A stretch of 52,652 nucleotides of DNA from Paenibacillus sp. Root444D2 (GCF_001426375.1 NZ_LMEO01000027.1:1-52652); one strand, 5' to 3'. Counted from the first letter of the stretch, positions 28,522-38,304 are shown. Notes: generated by a model not told the origin, from the sequence alone. Numbers and translations: made by a program.

Positions 28522-29247
28522 TTGACAGTCAAGGCGATTGAAATAAACGATTTAACCAAGTCATTTAAGAATGGTCGGGGAATTAGCGAGTTGAACTTAG
28601 AAGTAGATCAAGGGGATATATTCGGTTTTCTGGGGCCAAATGGCGCAGGGAAAACGACAGCCATGAAGATGATAACAGGACTTATGAAACCGGATCGTGG
28701 CGATGTGAAGATTTTCGGAGCGAGCATTTTAGAAGACTATGTCAATGCGATGAAGCATGTAGGCTGTATGATTGAAACAGCTGAATCATATCCCTATTTG
28801 ACGGCAAATGAAAACTTAAAACTGTTTGCGAGGTTCTATCCAGAAGTTGATCAGCGAAGAATCGACGAATGTCTTGAAATCACGGGGATGCTGAAATATA
28901 AAAATGAGAAATCACAGAAATTTTCACTCGGGATGAAACAAAGGCTAGGGATAGCGGCTGCGATTCTGTCCAAACCAAAGCTTTTAATTTTGGACGAGCC
29001 TTTAAACGGACTTGATGTCGAGGGGATGCTGGAAATGAGGAAATTGATCAAACAGCTTTCCCAGGAAGGTACAACTTTCTTTATTTCCAGCCACTTGATT
29101 CACGATGTGGAATTAACGTGCACAAGAATCGGGATTATTTACGGAGGCAAGCTTGTCAACGTCGAATATACCCAGAATATTCTTTCTTACTATTCTTCGC
29201 TTGAAAATTATTTTGTAAGTGAGGTGGACAGGAATGGCAGGGTTTAA
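28522..29247 (+). CDS. ABC transporter ATP-binding protein (BcrA/lantibiotic-immunity-like)
   Basis: This 241-residue ATPase has Walker A GPNGAGKTTAMK near residue 37, signature FSLGMKQRLGIA near 132, Walker B LLILDEPLNGLD near 152, and the switch histidine in FFISSHL. The order and the single-permease partner resemble the BcrA and lantibiotic-immunity export group. I start at TTG 28522 (MTVKAIEIND), about nine bases after GGGGAG. The frame opens at 28495. It overlaps the permease start by 14 bases. Confidence 0.9.
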   Translation: MTVKAIEINDLTKSFKNGRGISELNLEVDQGDIFGFLGPNGAGKTTAMKMITGLMKPDRGDVKIFGASILEDYVNAMKHVGCMIETAESYPYLTANENLKLFARFYPEVDQRRIDECLEITGMLKYKNEKSQKFSLGMKQRLGIAAAILSKPKLLILDEPLNGLDVEGMLEMRKLIKQLSQEGTTFFISSHLIHDVELTCTRIGIIYGGKLVNVEYTQNILSYYSSLENYFVSEVDRNGRV

Positions 29248-29986
29248 AGCTGCATTTATAAATGAATCCGTGAAGCTGCTGAAAAAGAAAAAAATGCTTG
29301 CAGCTGTGATTTTGTCCGTTCTTGCCGTTGTGATTGGGCAAATTGCCGTAACGACGATTAAGCATGGCCTTGGATTAAGGGTAGTTGGTAGTGTTGAATT
29401 CCCCATAGTGGTGCTAACGTTTATTACTTATACGCTTTTACCGCTGTTTGCCATTTTTGTAGCGATCGATATGTTTAACGGTGAATCCTCGTCGAATACG
29501 ATGAAAATAACTCTCTTAAGGCCGGTCTCCAGATTTGGTGTTTTTAGTGCGAAAGTATTAAATTTGGCCTTGTTTATTGTTGGAAACCTTTTGTTTGTTA
29601 TGCTTCTTTCTTTGCTTGTTGGATTCATATTTAATCCAGCGTCTGCCAGCTTCATGGGGATCGTAAAGGTGATATTGTCATATGGCTTAACTTTTCTTCC
29701 CGTATTTGTGTTTGCACTTATTGTCGTCCTGTTGTCCAATGTGATCCAGGGAGGACTAGCCGTATTTTTCCTCTCTATACTGGTGTTTATCGGATTTAAT
29801 TTTATGGGTATTGTGTTCTCATCCTATTCAAGTTTTTTTATTACGTCGATGTTTGATTGGTACACTCTCTGGATTTCTGAATCGATCAATGTGTTTAAAA
29901 TATTCCGACAGATCTTAATCATGTCTGGCTGTGGTATCATGTTATTTACTACGGGGTATTACTTGTTTGACAGGAAGGATATATAG
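29234..29986 (+). CDS. ABC transporter permease
   Basis: The 250-residue protein has about six hydrophobic segments: a first helix at about 25-45, a second near 60-80, a cluster 105-180, and a last helix about 220-240. There is a basic N-terminal stretch NESVKLLKKKKM. It resembles the ABC-2 type permeases of bacitracin and lantibiotic exporters. ATG 29234 follows AGGTGG; GTG 29219 is a less likely start. It follows the ATPase and precedes the kinase by 12 bases. Confidence 0.86.
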   Translation: MAGFKAAFINESVKLLKKKKMLAAVILSVLAVVIGQIAVTTIKHGLGLRVVGSVEFPIVVLTFITYTLLPLFAIFVAIDMFNGESSSNTMKITLLRPVSRFGVFSAKVLNLALFIVGNLLFVMLLSLLVGFIFNPASASFMGIVKVILSYGLTFLPVFVFALIVVLLSNVIQGGLAVFFLSILVFIGFNFMGIVFSSYSSFFITSMFDWYTLWISESINVFKIFRQILIMSGCGIMLFTTGYYLFDRKDI

Positions 29987-29998
29987 AAAGGAATATAC

Positions 29999-31426
29999 AT
30001 GCACTTAACCAAACGTTTTTTCACGATGAATGCGCTGGCTGTACTGGTCTCCATTGGTTTGACGTTCCTGGCTGTCATTATTTTTGTTGCTGCTTATACG
30101 AAAGTTTTTGGCCGCGAAGCCGGTATAAAGGAGTTTCAAAAAGTCTTCGAAGTCAGGGCAGCGATCAACGAAATCAAAAGAGAAGCACTGACCTTTAAGT
30201 TCGAGCAGCTCTTGGATCATAACTATCAACAAAAGCTCTCTGATCGAGTTAACGCTTTGGATGCCAGTGCGATCATTTTAATAAATAGAGAAGTTTTGTA
30301 CGCTACACAAAATTTTAATAAGTTCGATATCGATAAAAGCCTAATGCTGTCTGACGATTCATCTAGTCTGGATGAGATTGAGCTTGATGGCAAAACTTAT
30401 ATGTTTACTCGAGCGGATTACAAACTACCATCCGGCGAAAGGGGCATTCTGCTGCTGCTTGCGCCAATCAAGGTGAAAACAAGCTTTTATGTGCTGCTTG
30501 GCATTTTTACAGTCAGCTTTTTCACCGTGGTATTTTTGCTAATGAATTTTTGGATTTCGTATAAGTTTTCACGCGGAATTATTTTACCGATTTCCAGGTT
30601 AAAGGATGCAGCTATTAAAATCAGGGAAGGGGATTTAAGCTGTGAGATTTCCGAAGAGGGCGAAGGCGAAATTCGGGAATTAGGCAGAACCTTGGAGTTA
30701 ATGCGGATCAAGCTGAAGGAGTCAATATATTTGCAGCAAAAGTATGATGATAACAGGAAGTTTTTAGTTTCAAGCATTTCTCATGACTTAAAGACGCCTG
30801 TTACTTCCATTAAAGGTTATATTGAAGGGATTATAGATGGGGTAGCCAAGACACCTGAGAAACTTGAGGAGTACCTGGAAACTGCACGATCCAAAGCTAT
30901 TTTGGTGAACGCTATGATCGATGATCTTCTTTTATATTCCAAGCTTGATTTGAACCAGCTTCCTTATCATTTTGAGAAAAGCGATTTAGCGAGCTATTTC
31001 GAGGATTGCGTCGCGGATCATAAATATGAGTGTGAAAAGGCTGACCTTTCATTAGAGTTAATAAATGAATTAAAGGAGCCAGTTAAAGTATTAATTGATC
31101 GTGAAAGATTAAAGAGGGTCATCCAGAACATTCTTGATAATGCTGTGATGTATGCAGGTAAGGCAGATGGAAAGATTGACATTATACTCAGGGAAACACG
31201 AACGTCTGCTATTATAGAAATTAAGGACAATGGCAATGGAATACCCGAGAACAAACTCCCCTACATATTTGAACGATTCTATCAGGTAGACCCTTCAAGA
31301 AAAAGTGGAAGCGGATTAGGACTTGCTATCGCAAAGCAAATTATAGAAGGGCACGAAGGGGAAATATGGGCAAAAAGCGTTGTGGGAGAGGGGACTCGGA
31401 TAATGATATCTCTGAAGAAGTTCTAA
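29999..31426 (+). CDS. Sensor histidine kinase
   Basis: This 475-residue kinase has membrane segments at about 11-34 and 162-186 with a ~125-residue extracytoplasmic sensor between them. HAMP is about 187-245. The phospho-accepting histidine is H262 in SSISHDLKTPVTSIKGY. The ATPase domain has N box NILDNAVMYAG, G1 DNGNGIPE and G2 GSGLGLAI. It follows the ABC permease by 12 bases, so an antimicrobial or envelope signal is plausible. The response regulator follows. Confidence 0.93.
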   Translation: MHLTKRFFTMNALAVLVSIGLTFLAVIIFVAAYTKVFGREAGIKEFQKVFEVRAAINEIKREALTFKFEQLLDHNYQQKLSDRVNALDASAIILINREVLYATQNFNKFDIDKSLMLSDDSSSLDEIELDGKTYMFTRADYKLPSGERGILLLLAPIKVKTSFYVLLGIFTVSFFTVVFLLMNFWISYKFSRGIILPISRLKDAAIKIREGDLSCEISEEGEGEIRELGRTLELMRIKLKESIYLQQKYDDNRKFLVSSISHDLKTPVTSIKGYIEGIIDGVAKTPEKLEEYLETARSKAILVNAMIDDLLLYSKLDLNQLPYHFEKSDLASYFEDCVADHKYECEKADLSLELINELKEPVKVLIDRERLKRVIQNILDNAVMYAGKADGKIDIILRETRTSAIIEIKDNGNGIPENKLPYIFERFYQVDPSRKSGSGLGLAIAKQIIEGHEGEIWAKSVVGEGTRIMISLKKF

Positions 31427-31443
31427 CATGTTTGGAGGTTATG

Positions 31444-32139
31444 ATGAAAAAAATTCTGATTGTTGAGGACGACCAAAGTATTGCCAATTTGCAAAAGGAT
31501 TACCTTGAATTGAGCGGTTATTCGGTTAAGACGGTGAACAACGGATCAGCGGGTTTGAGAGCTCTAAAAGAGGAAGAATATGAGCTCATTATATTAGATA
31601 TCATGCTGCCGGATATGGACGGGTTTGAAGTTTTGAGAACAGTTCGCGAGCAGGATGATATTCCAGTTCTTCTGGTATCAGCAAGAGCAGAGGAAATCTA
31701 TAAAATTAATGGTTTAGGCCTCGGCGCGGACGATTATATTACAAAGCCGTTCAGCTCGGGTGAGCTGGTAGCCCGGGTTGGTGCCCATCTGAAAAAATTT
31801 GAGCGGATGAAAGAGCGGTTTGGAAAGGGGAATGAAGGAAGCACGATCCAGATTAGGGGCCTTGAGATTCAAAAGGATGCCAGGAGAGTTTTTGTGAACG
31901 GGAATGAAGTCATTTTGGCGCAAAAGGAATTTGACCTGCTTTTATTTCTTTTGCAGCATGCCAATCGGGTGTTTGGCAAAGAAGAACTTTTTGAGAGAAT
32001 CTGGGGGATGGATGCGATGAGCGACACCTCTACCGTAACGGTTCATATTGCCAGAATCAGAGAGAAAATTGAGGAAATCCCATCTAAACCCCAGTATATA
32101 GGAACAGTTTGGGGATCAGGGTATAGGTTTATGGTTTGA
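31444..32139 (+). CDS. Response regulator, OmpR family
   Basis: This 231-residue regulator has a receiver domain with phospho-acceptor D52 in LIILDIMLPDMDG and a C-terminal winged-helix DNA-binding domain with TSTVTVHIARIREKIE. It is the cognate partner of the kinase just upstream and probably controls the cassette. ATG 31444 is chosen because GGAGG (31434-31438) is five bases away. The ATG at 31441 is too close, and the longer frame from 31366 lies inside the kinase gene. Confidence 0.93.
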   Translation: MKKILIVEDDQSIANLQKDYLELSGYSVKTVNNGSAGLRALKEEEYELIILDIMLPDMDGFEVLRTVREQDDIPVLLVSARAEEIYKINGLGLGADDYITKPFSSGELVARVGAHLKKFERMKERFGKGNEGSTIQIRGLEIQKDARRVFVNGNEVILAQKEFDLLLFLLQHANRVFGKEELFERIWGMDAMSDTSTVTVHIARIREKIEEIPSKPQYIGTVWGSGYRFMV

Positions 32140-32150
32140 TCATTCAATTG

Positions 32151-32197
32151 AAAAGAGCTGGCCCTTAAGTAGGTAAACTACATTAGAGCCAGCTTTT
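32151..32197. terminator. Bidirectional terminator after the response regulator
   Basis: AAAAG-AGCTGGC (32151-32162) pairs with GCCAGCTTTT (32188-32197), with an inner GTAG/CTAC helix. It serves the response-regulator gene and the convergent gene ending at 32209. Confidence 0.85.
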
Positions 32198-32208
32198 CAT
32201 TCCAACCG

Positions 32209-32481
32209 CTATTTGTTCCTATGCCGCCCCGTGTAGCTGACAGAGAAACGGTCAATAATATACCCAACCAGGGCCCATGAGGCAATCGTTAACACATAAA
32301 TGACGAGCATTCGAAACATGGAAATTTCATAGATGTTCGTAAATGTTGATGCAAACCATGCTGGTACACTGAGCGCGTAGAACAGCATATAAAAGGCATC
32401 GTGATCATGAAATAAATAATGAACCAAGCACAAGGCAGCACCTAGGAAGGTAAACAGCCAAGTAAACGTGGTAGTCCTCAT
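32209..32481 (-). CDS. Small hypothetical membrane protein
   Basis: This 90-residue protein has three hydrophobic segments (about 7-24, 28-46, 54-76) and a basic C-terminus RHRNK. TAGGAGAA stands before the ATG. I recognise no family. Confidence 0.65.
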   Translation of the reverse strand: MRTTTFTWLFTFLGAALCLVHYLFHDHDAFYMLFYALSVPAWFASTFTNIYEISMFRMLVIYVLTIASWALVGYIIDRFSVSYTGRHRNK

Positions 32482-32514
32482 AGCTCATTCTCCTAGTCAT
32501 GTTGAACTTCGATC

Positions 32515-32703
32515 TTACTGCCGTAAATGTTTCCGATGCCATTTCCGATTGTGGTTGCTCGTTTCTGGGAAGGTATCACCCTTTTTCAGTGTAACGATTT
32601 TGGGGTTGTTAATCCCCATGTGAAAAGCATTTTCGCCAACTTCGATATACTGACCGTCGTTAGGAACATGATCGCCAGCATTGAATTGTGTCCATTCACC
32701 CAT
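32515..32703 (-). CDS. YjzC-like small protein
   Basis: This 62-residue protein (MGEWTQFNAGDHVPNDGQYI) shows the YjzC family pattern: F..G...PNDG.Y.E.G, then NNPKIVTLKKGDTFPET.NHNR.W. Function unknown; homologues are small cytosolic proteins. ATG 32703 lies six bases after AGAGGTG; the upstream GTG at 32712 overlaps the ribosome site. Confidence 0.78.
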   Translation of the reverse strand: MGEWTQFNAGDHVPNDGQYIEVGENAFHMGINNPKIVTLKKGDTFPETSNHNRKWHRKHLRQ

Positions 32704-32815
32704 GATGATCACCTCTTCTTAAGAATAACAATCATGTTTAGATTACCCCTTTGGAGGGGAAGCATGTATGAATCCCATTACCAGCTTCCTCCTTCGCAGT
32801 TTATTAGAGAAAAAC

Positions 32816-32844
32816 TTGTAATCTGTCGCTCGATTTGCTATAGT
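32816..32844 (+). promoter_or_regulatory. rpsF-ssb-rpsR promoter
   Basis: TTGTAA (32816-32821) and TATAGT (32839-32844) are separated by exactly 17 bases. Transcription would start near 32851 and run through a ~95-base structured leader. Confidence 0.7.
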
Positions 32845-32850
32845 ATTCAG

Positions 32851-32944
32851 GTGCGAGTTTTGAATAAGAATCCTCGCTCCTTGCTCCTTCGCTTGTCTGA
32901 CAAGCTTAAAGAGGAGCCGCTTAGTCCAAAAGGAGGTGAAATAC
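32851..32944 (+). ncRNA. rpsF leader, possible S6:S18 autoregulatory RNA
   Basis: The leader folds into GCGAG/CTCGC (32853-32857, 32873-32877). A second helix GCTCC/GGAGC (32883-32887, 32913-32917) encloses a perfect GCTTGTC/GACAAGC stem. CCG follows directly (32917-32919). An rpsF leader bound by S6:S18 with a CCG motif is known in many bacteria. The fold is my own pairing; the identity is inferred from position. Confidence 0.45.
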
Positions 32945-33232
32945 ATGCGCAAATATGAACTGATGTACATCATTCGTACAGACGTTGAACAAGAAGTTGT
33001 TCAATCTACGGTAGAAAAGTTCCAAGGCATCATCACGAACGGTGGGGGAGAAATCTCCAAACATGACCTGATGGGCAAACGCCGTCTTGCGTATGAGATC
33101 AAGAAGTTCCGTGACGGGCACTATGTGCTGGTACACTTCAACGCAGAACCTGCTGTTGTAACTGAACTTGATCGCGTACTTAAGATTTCGGACGAAGTTA
33201 TTCGTCACTTAATCGTAAACGACGTAGCTTAA
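32945..33232 (+). CDS. rpsF: Small ribosomal subunit protein bS6
   Basis: This 95-residue ribosomal protein binds 16S rRNA together with S18. It starts [17 protein letters not shown], contains [24 protein letters not shown], and has the usual length. ATG 32945 follows AAAAGGAGGTG. The GTG at 32936 lies inside that ribosome site. First gene of rpsF-ssb-rpsR. Confidence 0.97.
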   Translation: MRKYELMYIIRTDVEQEVVQSTVEKFQGIITNGGGEISKHDLMGKRRLAYEIKKFRDGHYVLVHFNAEPAVVTELDRVLKISDEVIRHLIVNDVA

Positions 33233-33266
33233 TTCATGCCAGTATTTTCGTCAGGAGGGTTGTTCC

Positions 33267-33752
33267 ATGTTGAACCGTGTTATTCTTATCGGTCGATTGA
33301 CCAAAGATCCAGAACTTCGTTATACACCAGCTGGCGTAGCTGTTACCCAATTTACACTTGCAGTAGACCGCCCTTTCACGAACTCACAGTCGAAAGAACG
33401 GGAAGCGGACTTTATCAATATCGTCACGTGGAGGCAGCTTGCTGAAACTTGCGCGAACTATTTGCGTAAAGGTCGTTTAACAGCAGTGGAAGGACGTATT
33501 CAGGTACGGAATTACGACAACAATGAGGGCAAGCGTGTTTATGTGACCGAAGTTATTGCCGATAATGTACGTTTCCTTGAATCCAGCAACAGCGGCGGTA
33601 ATCGCGAAGAAGGCGGATCATCTAACGCAAACGCAAGCTACGGCGGCGGAAGCGGCAGTGGCAATCGTGGCGGTGGATCGCGCGAGCAGCAGGATCCTTT
33701 CATTGATGACGGAAAACCGATCGATATTTCCGATGATGACTTGCCATTCTAA
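33267..33752 (+). CDS. ssb: Single-stranded DNA-binding protein
   Basis: The 161-residue protein has an OB fold (about 1-108, starting [20 protein letters not shown]). A Gly/Ser/Asn-rich flexible linker follows, and the acidic C-terminal tip DDDLPF recruits replication and repair partners. AGGAGGG precedes the ATG. It lies between rpsF and rpsR as usual. Confidence 0.98.
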   Translation: MLNRVILIGRLTKDPELRYTPAGVAVTQFTLAVDRPFTNSQSKEREADFINIVTWRQLAETCANYLRKGRLTAVEGRIQVRNYDNNEGKRVYVTEVIADNVRFLESSNSGGNREEGGSSNANASYGGGSGSGNRGGGSREQQDPFIDDGKPIDISDDDLPF

Positions 33753-33775
33753 AGTAGAAAGGACTGAACAAACTA

Positions 33776-34063
33776 ATGGCTTTCCAAAAAAGAGATAATA
33801 ACAGTGAAGATCGCGGCGACCGCAAATTTGCTCCTCGTGGTAAAGGCGGTAAAGGTAAACGTCGTAAGGTTTGTTACTTCACAGTAAACAAAATCAAGCA
33901 CATTGATTATAAAGATATTGAAACTCTTAAAAAGTTCATCAGTGAGCGCGGGAAGATTCTTCCTAGACGTGTAACTGGTACTTCCGCTAAGTACCAACGT
34001 GCATTGACGATCGCTATCAAGCGCTCCCGTACAATCGCATTGTTGCCTTACACAACGGAATAG
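33776..34063 (+). CDS. rpsR: Small ribosomal subunit protein bS18
   Basis: This is a 95-residue S18, a little longer than the Bacillus protein because of an N-terminal extension rich in Arg/Asp/Gly. The core has [17 protein letters not shown] and [16 protein letters not shown], and it ends [18 protein letters not shown] precedes the ATG. Confidence 0.97.
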   Translation: MAFQKRDNNSEDRGDRKFAPRGKGGKGKRRKVCYFTVNKIKHIDYKDIETLKKFISERGKILPRRVTGTSAKYQRALTIAIKRSRTIALLPYTTE

Positions 34064-34077
34064 GGTTAAACCAAGAA

Positions 34078-34106
34078 GGCAGCTGTATCTAACGGCTGTC
34101 TTTTTT
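34078..34106 (+). terminator. rpsR terminator
   Basis: GGCAGC (34078-34083) pairs with GGCTGTC (34094-34100), with one wobble, followed by six T's. Confidence 0.8.
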
Positions 34107-34144
34107 GTATGCCAAGAAGCAAACGACGGGGGGAGGAACCAATC

Positions 34145-34483
34145 GTGAAAATCCACAAAGAGCAGGCGGATCACTACATATGGGGCGATGCTTGCGACGG
34201 CTGGTACCTAGAGCGGAATGCGGATAGGACCATTATTCAAGAGCGTATGCCGGCGGGCGCGAGTGAAGTTAAGCATGTGCATCAAAAAGCGAAGCAGTTT
34301 TTCTTCATTTTAAGTGGAGAAGCTAAGATGTGGATTGATGGTACGGACATCATCCTGAAGCCGCAGGAAGGTTGCACAATCTTGCCCGGTATTCCGCACC
34401 AAATTCGTAATGAGTCCTTGGATGATGTCGAATTTCTAGTCATATCAACACCTTGGGCGCAGGGGGATCGAACAGCTCTTTAG
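34145..34483 (+). CDS. Cupin domain protein
   Basis: This 112-residue single-domain cupin has motif 1 HVHQKAKQFFFILSGEAKMW, with HxH and Glu/Gln metal-ligand positions, and motif 2 ILPGIPHQIRNES with the last histidine. It probably binds a metal and a small ligand; the substrate is unknown. The start is GTG 34145 (MKIHKEQADHYIWG), eight bases after GGGGGAGG. The frame is open from 34109, which overlaps the rpsR terminator. Confidence 0.85.
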   Translation: MKIHKEQADHYIWGDACDGWYLERNADRTIIQERMPAGASEVKHVHQKAKQFFFILSGEAKMWIDGTDIILKPQEGCTILPGIPHQIRNESLDDVEFLVISTPWAQGDRTAL

Positions 34484-34556
34484 AGGCTTTCTTTTCTTGT
34501 GCCTATTTGTGGTATAATTGACACAATAGTCATTGCTGAATGAGGAGAGATGACGG

Positions 34557-34868
34557 TTGCTGAATAGGGAAAAGGATGTTGACCTAGCCAGACGGGCCAA
34601 AGTCATTGAATGGCTCAAGACAGAAGTCGTAGATCATGTGGCTCATCTGCTCAAAGGTATATGGGAAGGCAGCCATGTGAAAATTGTAGATGGATTAGCC
34701 AGCTTAATTTCGAGCGGTTACATCTTAGGCAGAAGACTAGGCATTTCCTTTCACAGTTTAGACGAAGCTATTGTAGAGAAAATGAAGAAGCACCGCCAAG
34801 AGGGCCATCAACTTGAGGACTGGTACGGCGACATTTCATCGCTAGAAGAACATTTACGTAAGAGGTGA
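34557..34868 (+). CDS. MazG-like family protein
   Basis: This 103-residue protein is Glu/Lys-rich and predicted largely helical. It contains ARRAKVIEWLKTEVVDHVAHL and ISSGYILGRRLGISFHSLDE, typical of the MazG-like proteins found upstream of yybS and gdpP in Paenibacillus. MazG relatives cleave nucleotides, but the metal-binding EExxD motif is not obvious here. TTG start behind GAGGAGA. TATAAT at 34513-34518 may be its -10 box. First gene of MazG-like-yybS-gdpP-rplI. Confidence 0.75.
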   Translation: MLNREKDVDLARRAKVIEWLKTEVVDHVAHLLKGIWEGSHVKIVDGLASLISSGYILGRRLGISFHSLDEAIVEKMKKHRQEGHQLEDWYGDISSLEEHLRKR

Positions 34869-34874
34869 GCCCGG

Positions 34875-35789
34875 TTGGGGAAACGAAGTTGGCAAAGCAT
34901 CATATGGAGCGCAGTGACGATCGTCTCATTGCTATCTCTAATGACGCCTTTTATTATTTTCACATTTAGTTTTCTCATGATTCCAGTTCTAATGTTATAT
35001 GTAAAATCAAGCACAAGGCGTTTCGTCATTAGCTATGTGCTCAGCTTGCTCGTTGTTTATATTCTTACCCAATGGCAGGGAATATTCCTTATGTCGGTAT
35101 CCCTGTTCTTCTTACCGCCTGTTCTGGTCATGGGTAACTTGTATAAACGTAAAGCAGCGGCAAGATCCGTGTTGACGGCAGGAATTATCACGATTCTGGC
35201 AGAGTCTCTGGTGAGTTTGGTTATCGGGTATGCGTTCGGATTTGATCCAGTTTCCAGGTTCAAGCAATTCATGATGGAAAGTATAGCGGCCATGCCTCCA
35301 GGGATCCGCGATATTTTGCCAAAAGATCAGGATTGGTATGTCAATTTCATTGTGCAAGTGATTCCTTTATATTTAATTTTTGTTGCCCTATTCTACACGT
35401 TTGTCTCCCACGGCATTAGCCGCTGGCTGCTCAACAAAACAGGAGAAGGGATTCCAGGACTGCGCCCGATGAGGGAGTGGATGCTGCAAAAATCGCTTGT
35501 CTGGATCTATTTAGTTGTATTTGTTTTAGATTTATTTATTAATCCGGCTTCCATTTCGCTGATTTCTACGCTACTAATGAATGCGATGCCGCTGCTTATG
35601 CTAGCCTTTGCTATTCAGGCGATTTGTTTTCTATTCTTTGTTGCCCATGTGAACAAGTGGAAGCCAATATTACCTATCGTGGCGATTGTATTACTTTGCT
35701 TCATGCCTCCTTTATTTATCGTATACAGCTTATTAGGGGTATTTGATGTTGCGTTTCCAATCCGAGAACGGTTCAAGAAAAATATATAG
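34875..35789 (+). CDS. yybS: YybS family membrane protein (DUF2232)
   Basis: This 304-residue protein has about eight hydrophobic segments (12-32, 34-47, 52-69, 72-88, 98-120, 155-180, 205-225, 228-290 with breaks). DUF2232 proteins resemble ECF-transporter S components, but the role is unknown. In Bacillus yybS lies just upstream of gdpP and rplI, as here. TTG start after GAGGTGAG. Confidence 0.88.
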   Translation: MGKRSWQSIIWSAVTIVSLLSLMTPFIIFTFSFLMIPVLMLYVKSSTRRFVISYVLSLLVVYILTQWQGIFLMSVSLFFLPPVLVMGNLYKRKAAARSVLTAGIITILAESLVSLVIGYAFGFDPVSRFKQFMMESIAAMPPGIRDILPKDQDWYVNFIVQVIPLYLIFVALFYTFVSHGISRWLLNKTGEGIPGLRPMREWMLQKSLVWIYLVVFVLDLFINPASISLISTLLMNAMPLLMLAFAIQAICFLFFVAHVNKWKPILPIVAIVLLCFMPPLFIVYSLLGVFDVAFPIRERFKKNI

Positions 35790-35807
35790 GATTAGGAGCT
35801 AGTTCGA

Positions 35808-37778
35808 ATGCCGAAGTTCCTTTTAAAGCGGTGGCACGGTCAACATATCGTGTGGATTTTCGTCCTACTTATCATTCTGACAGCCATTATTTATATGTTC
35901 AAATGGTGGCTGGGCCTCACAGCCTTTCTGATCTGCGGTGTATTGGCATACTTTACGCTGCAAGCGGAGACTGCTTTTCGTAGAGAGTTAAATACGTACG
36001 TTGGTACGATTACACATCGGGTGAAAAAAGCGGGCAATGAAGTGATGAGCGGCCTTCCCATCGGAATTATTTTATATAATGAAGAGAAGCGCATCGAGTG
36101 GCACAACCCTTTTGTGGCAAAAATGCTTGAGAAGGATTCGGTCATTGGCGAGTCGCTATTTGAATTCTTCCCTGATTTGAAAAACAAAAAGGACAAAAGC
36201 GACAAAAGTGACAAGCTGGAGCTGTCGATTGGGAAGTTTATCTATCAAGTATGGATTAAGCCTGAGGAGCGGCTGCTTTATTTCCGTGAAATAACGGAGC
36301 AAGCGATTTTGGCGAAGAAGTACGAAGATGAGAAAACAGCGATCGGCATCGTAATGATGGATAATCTGGAGGAATCGACACAAGGTCTCGATGATCAGAC
36401 CCGCAGTATTATGCTGGCTAAGGTGACTGGTGAGATTACCGAATGGGCTCAGAAATACCAGCTCTATTTGCGCCGGACGTCGTCGGATCGATTCCTTATT
36501 CTGATGGATCAGAAGGCTTTGCGCCAACTGGAACAAACGCGTTTTGAAATCCTGGACGAAGTGCGGGATTTGACGATTGAAAATAAGCTTCCATTGACGC
36601 TTAGTATTGGGATCGCTTCAGGAGCTGAGCAGCTCATGGAACTTGGCCAAATGGCACAGATGGGACTAGACATGTCACTCGGCCGCGGCGGCGATCAGGT
36701 CACGGTCAAAGTCGGGCAGCGACTTTCCTTCTATGGCGGAAGAACGAATGCGGTTGAGAAGCGTACGCGGGTTCGGGCTAGAGTCATTTCTCACGCCTTG
36801 CGTGATCTAATGAAGGATAGTGATAAAGTGATCATCATGGGTCATCGGTTTCCTGATATGGACTCCGTTGGCGCAGCAATTGGTGTCTTGAAGGCTGTAC
36901 AGGTTGTCGGCAAGGAAGGCTATATTGTACTGGAGGGCATTAATCCCTCGATTCAGAAGGTCATGGAGACGATTGCTGCCGATGAGCGGCTGCATCGTTG
37001 GTTCATTACGCCGGAACAGGCGATGCAGATTACGACACAGCGCTCGCTGGCGGTTGTTTTGGACACACATAAGGCGTCCATGGTAGCTGAGCCTAAACTG
37101 CTGCAGCAGACGCACAGGGTCGTGGTTGTCGATCACCATCGCCGTAGTGAGGAGTTCATCCATGATGCAACACTCGTCTATATGGAGCCGTATGCGTCCT
37201 CAACGTGTGAGCTTGTGACGGAGCTGCTTCAATATATCAATGAAAAGCTAACCATGGAAGTGTTGGAGGCAACGATGCTGCTGGCTGGGATCGTTGTTGA
37301 TACGAAGAGTTTCAGTCTCCGTACAGGGGCAAGAACCTTCGAAGCAGCATCCTATTTGCGCCGAAATGGTGCTGATTCCGCCTTAATTCAGCGATTGCTG
37401 AAGGAAGATCTCGATTCATATATCGAGAGAGCGGAAGTCATTAAACATACAGAAACGATATACGAGCATGTTGCATTGGCAGTTGCTGAGCCAAATCGCA
37501 AATATTCTCAGTTGATGATTGCGCAAGTAGCTGATACATTGTTGAATATGACGAATATTATGGCATCCTTTGTCATCGCCGAACGACCGGACGGATTGAT
37601 CGGGATTAGCGCAAGATCGCTAGGACAGATGAACGTTCAGATCGTGATGGAGCGTCTGGGCGGAGGCGGGCATTTAACGAATGCAGCTACGCAGATAGAT
37701 GGCACCTTAGAGGAAGCAACGAACCGATTGAAGAAAGTATTAGAGGAAATGCAGGAAGAGGAGGGACTTTTCGAATGA
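35808..37778 (+). CDS. gdpP: Cyclic di-AMP phosphodiesterase GdpP
   Basis: This 656-residue membrane enzyme hydrolyses c-di-AMP to pApA. Two membrane helices lie at about 12-52, followed by a PAS-like heme/ligand domain (about 75-155) and a degenerate GGDEF domain (about 170-300). The DHH domain has [14 protein letters not shown] near 344 and VDHHRR near 441, and DHHA1 has [12 protein letters not shown] near 617. All DHH metal residues appear intact. It overlaps rplI by four bases. c-di-AMP controls potassium and cell-wall homeostasis, linking it functionally to the walRK operon downstream. Confidence 0.96.
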   Translation: MPKFLLKRWHGQHIVWIFVLLIILTAIIYMFKWWLGLTAFLICGVLAYFTLQAETAFRRELNTYVGTITHRVKKAGNEVMSGLPIGIILYNEEKRIEWHNPFVAKMLEKDSVIGESLFEFFPDLKNKKDKSDKSDKLELSIGKFIYQVWIKPEERLLYFREITEQAILAKKYEDEKTAIGIVMMDNLEESTQGLDDQTRSIMLAKVTGEITEWAQKYQLYLRRTSSDRFLILMDQKALRQLEQTRFEILDEVRDLTIENKLPLTLSIGIASGAEQLMELGQMAQMGLDMSLGRGGDQVTVKVGQRLSFYGGRTNAVEKRTRVRARVISHALRDLMKDSDKVIIMGHRFPDMDSVGAAIGVLKAVQVVGKEGYIVLEGINPSIQKVMETIAADERLHRWFITPEQAMQITTQRSLAVVLDTHKASMVAEPKLLQQTHRVVVVDHHRRSEEFIHDATLVYMEPYASSTCELVTELLQYINEKLTMEVLEATMLLAGIVVDTKSFSLRTGARTFEAASYLRRNGADSALIQRLLKEDLDSYIERAEVIKHTETIYEHVALAVAEPNRKYSQLMIAQVADTLLNMTNIMASFVIAERPDGLIGISARSLGQMNVQIVMERLGGGGHLTNAATQIDGTLEEATNRLKKVLEEMQEEEGLFE

Positions 37779-38224
37779 AAGTCATTTTACTTAAAGACGT
37801 AAAAGGCCAAGGTAAGAAGGGCGAAGTGAAAGAAGTATCTGAGGGCTACGCACAGAATTTCCTAATCGCGCAGGGACTTGCGGCTCCAGCTACACAAGGA
37901 ACCGTTAAGGTGCTTGATAATCAGAAAAAAGCCGAGCAGCGCCGCAAGGATCAAGAGAAAGCCGATGCTCAGGCACTCGGTGAGAAGCTTGGTGAAATGA
38001 CGGTTCAAATCAAGGCGAAAGCCGGTGAAGGCGGACGTCTATTCGGAGCTATTCCTAGTAAGCAAATCGCAGAGATTCTCGAGAAGCAGTATAAAATCGT
38101 AATCGATAAGCGCAAAATCGTGCTAGAAGATCCAATTCGTACGCTTGGTGTGACGAAGGTTGCTGTGAAACTGCATAGTGAAGTAACGGCGAGCTTGAAC
38201 GTACACGTGACGGAAGAGAAGTAA
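37775..38224 (+). CDS. rplI: Large ribosomal subunit protein bL9
   Basis: This 149-residue protein has an N-terminal rRNA-binding domain [20 protein letters not shown], a long connecting helix (about 45-75), and a C-terminal domain with [15 protein letters not shown]. The ATG overlaps the gdpP stop. Confidence 0.98.
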   Translation: MKVILLKDVKGQGKKGEVKEVSEGYAQNFLIAQGLAAPATQGTVKVLDNQKKAEQRRKDQEKADAQALGEKLGEMTVQIKAKAGEGGRLFGAIPSKQIAEILEKQYKIVIDKRKIVLEDPIRTLGVTKVAVKLHSEVTASLNVHVTEEK

Positions 38225-38304
38225 GAGTTAGAGGAATCAGAACGTAGGTAACGTGTTCTGGAGCAAGAGAAAACAGCGTTATTGAGAAAGAACATGGATG
38301 AAGG

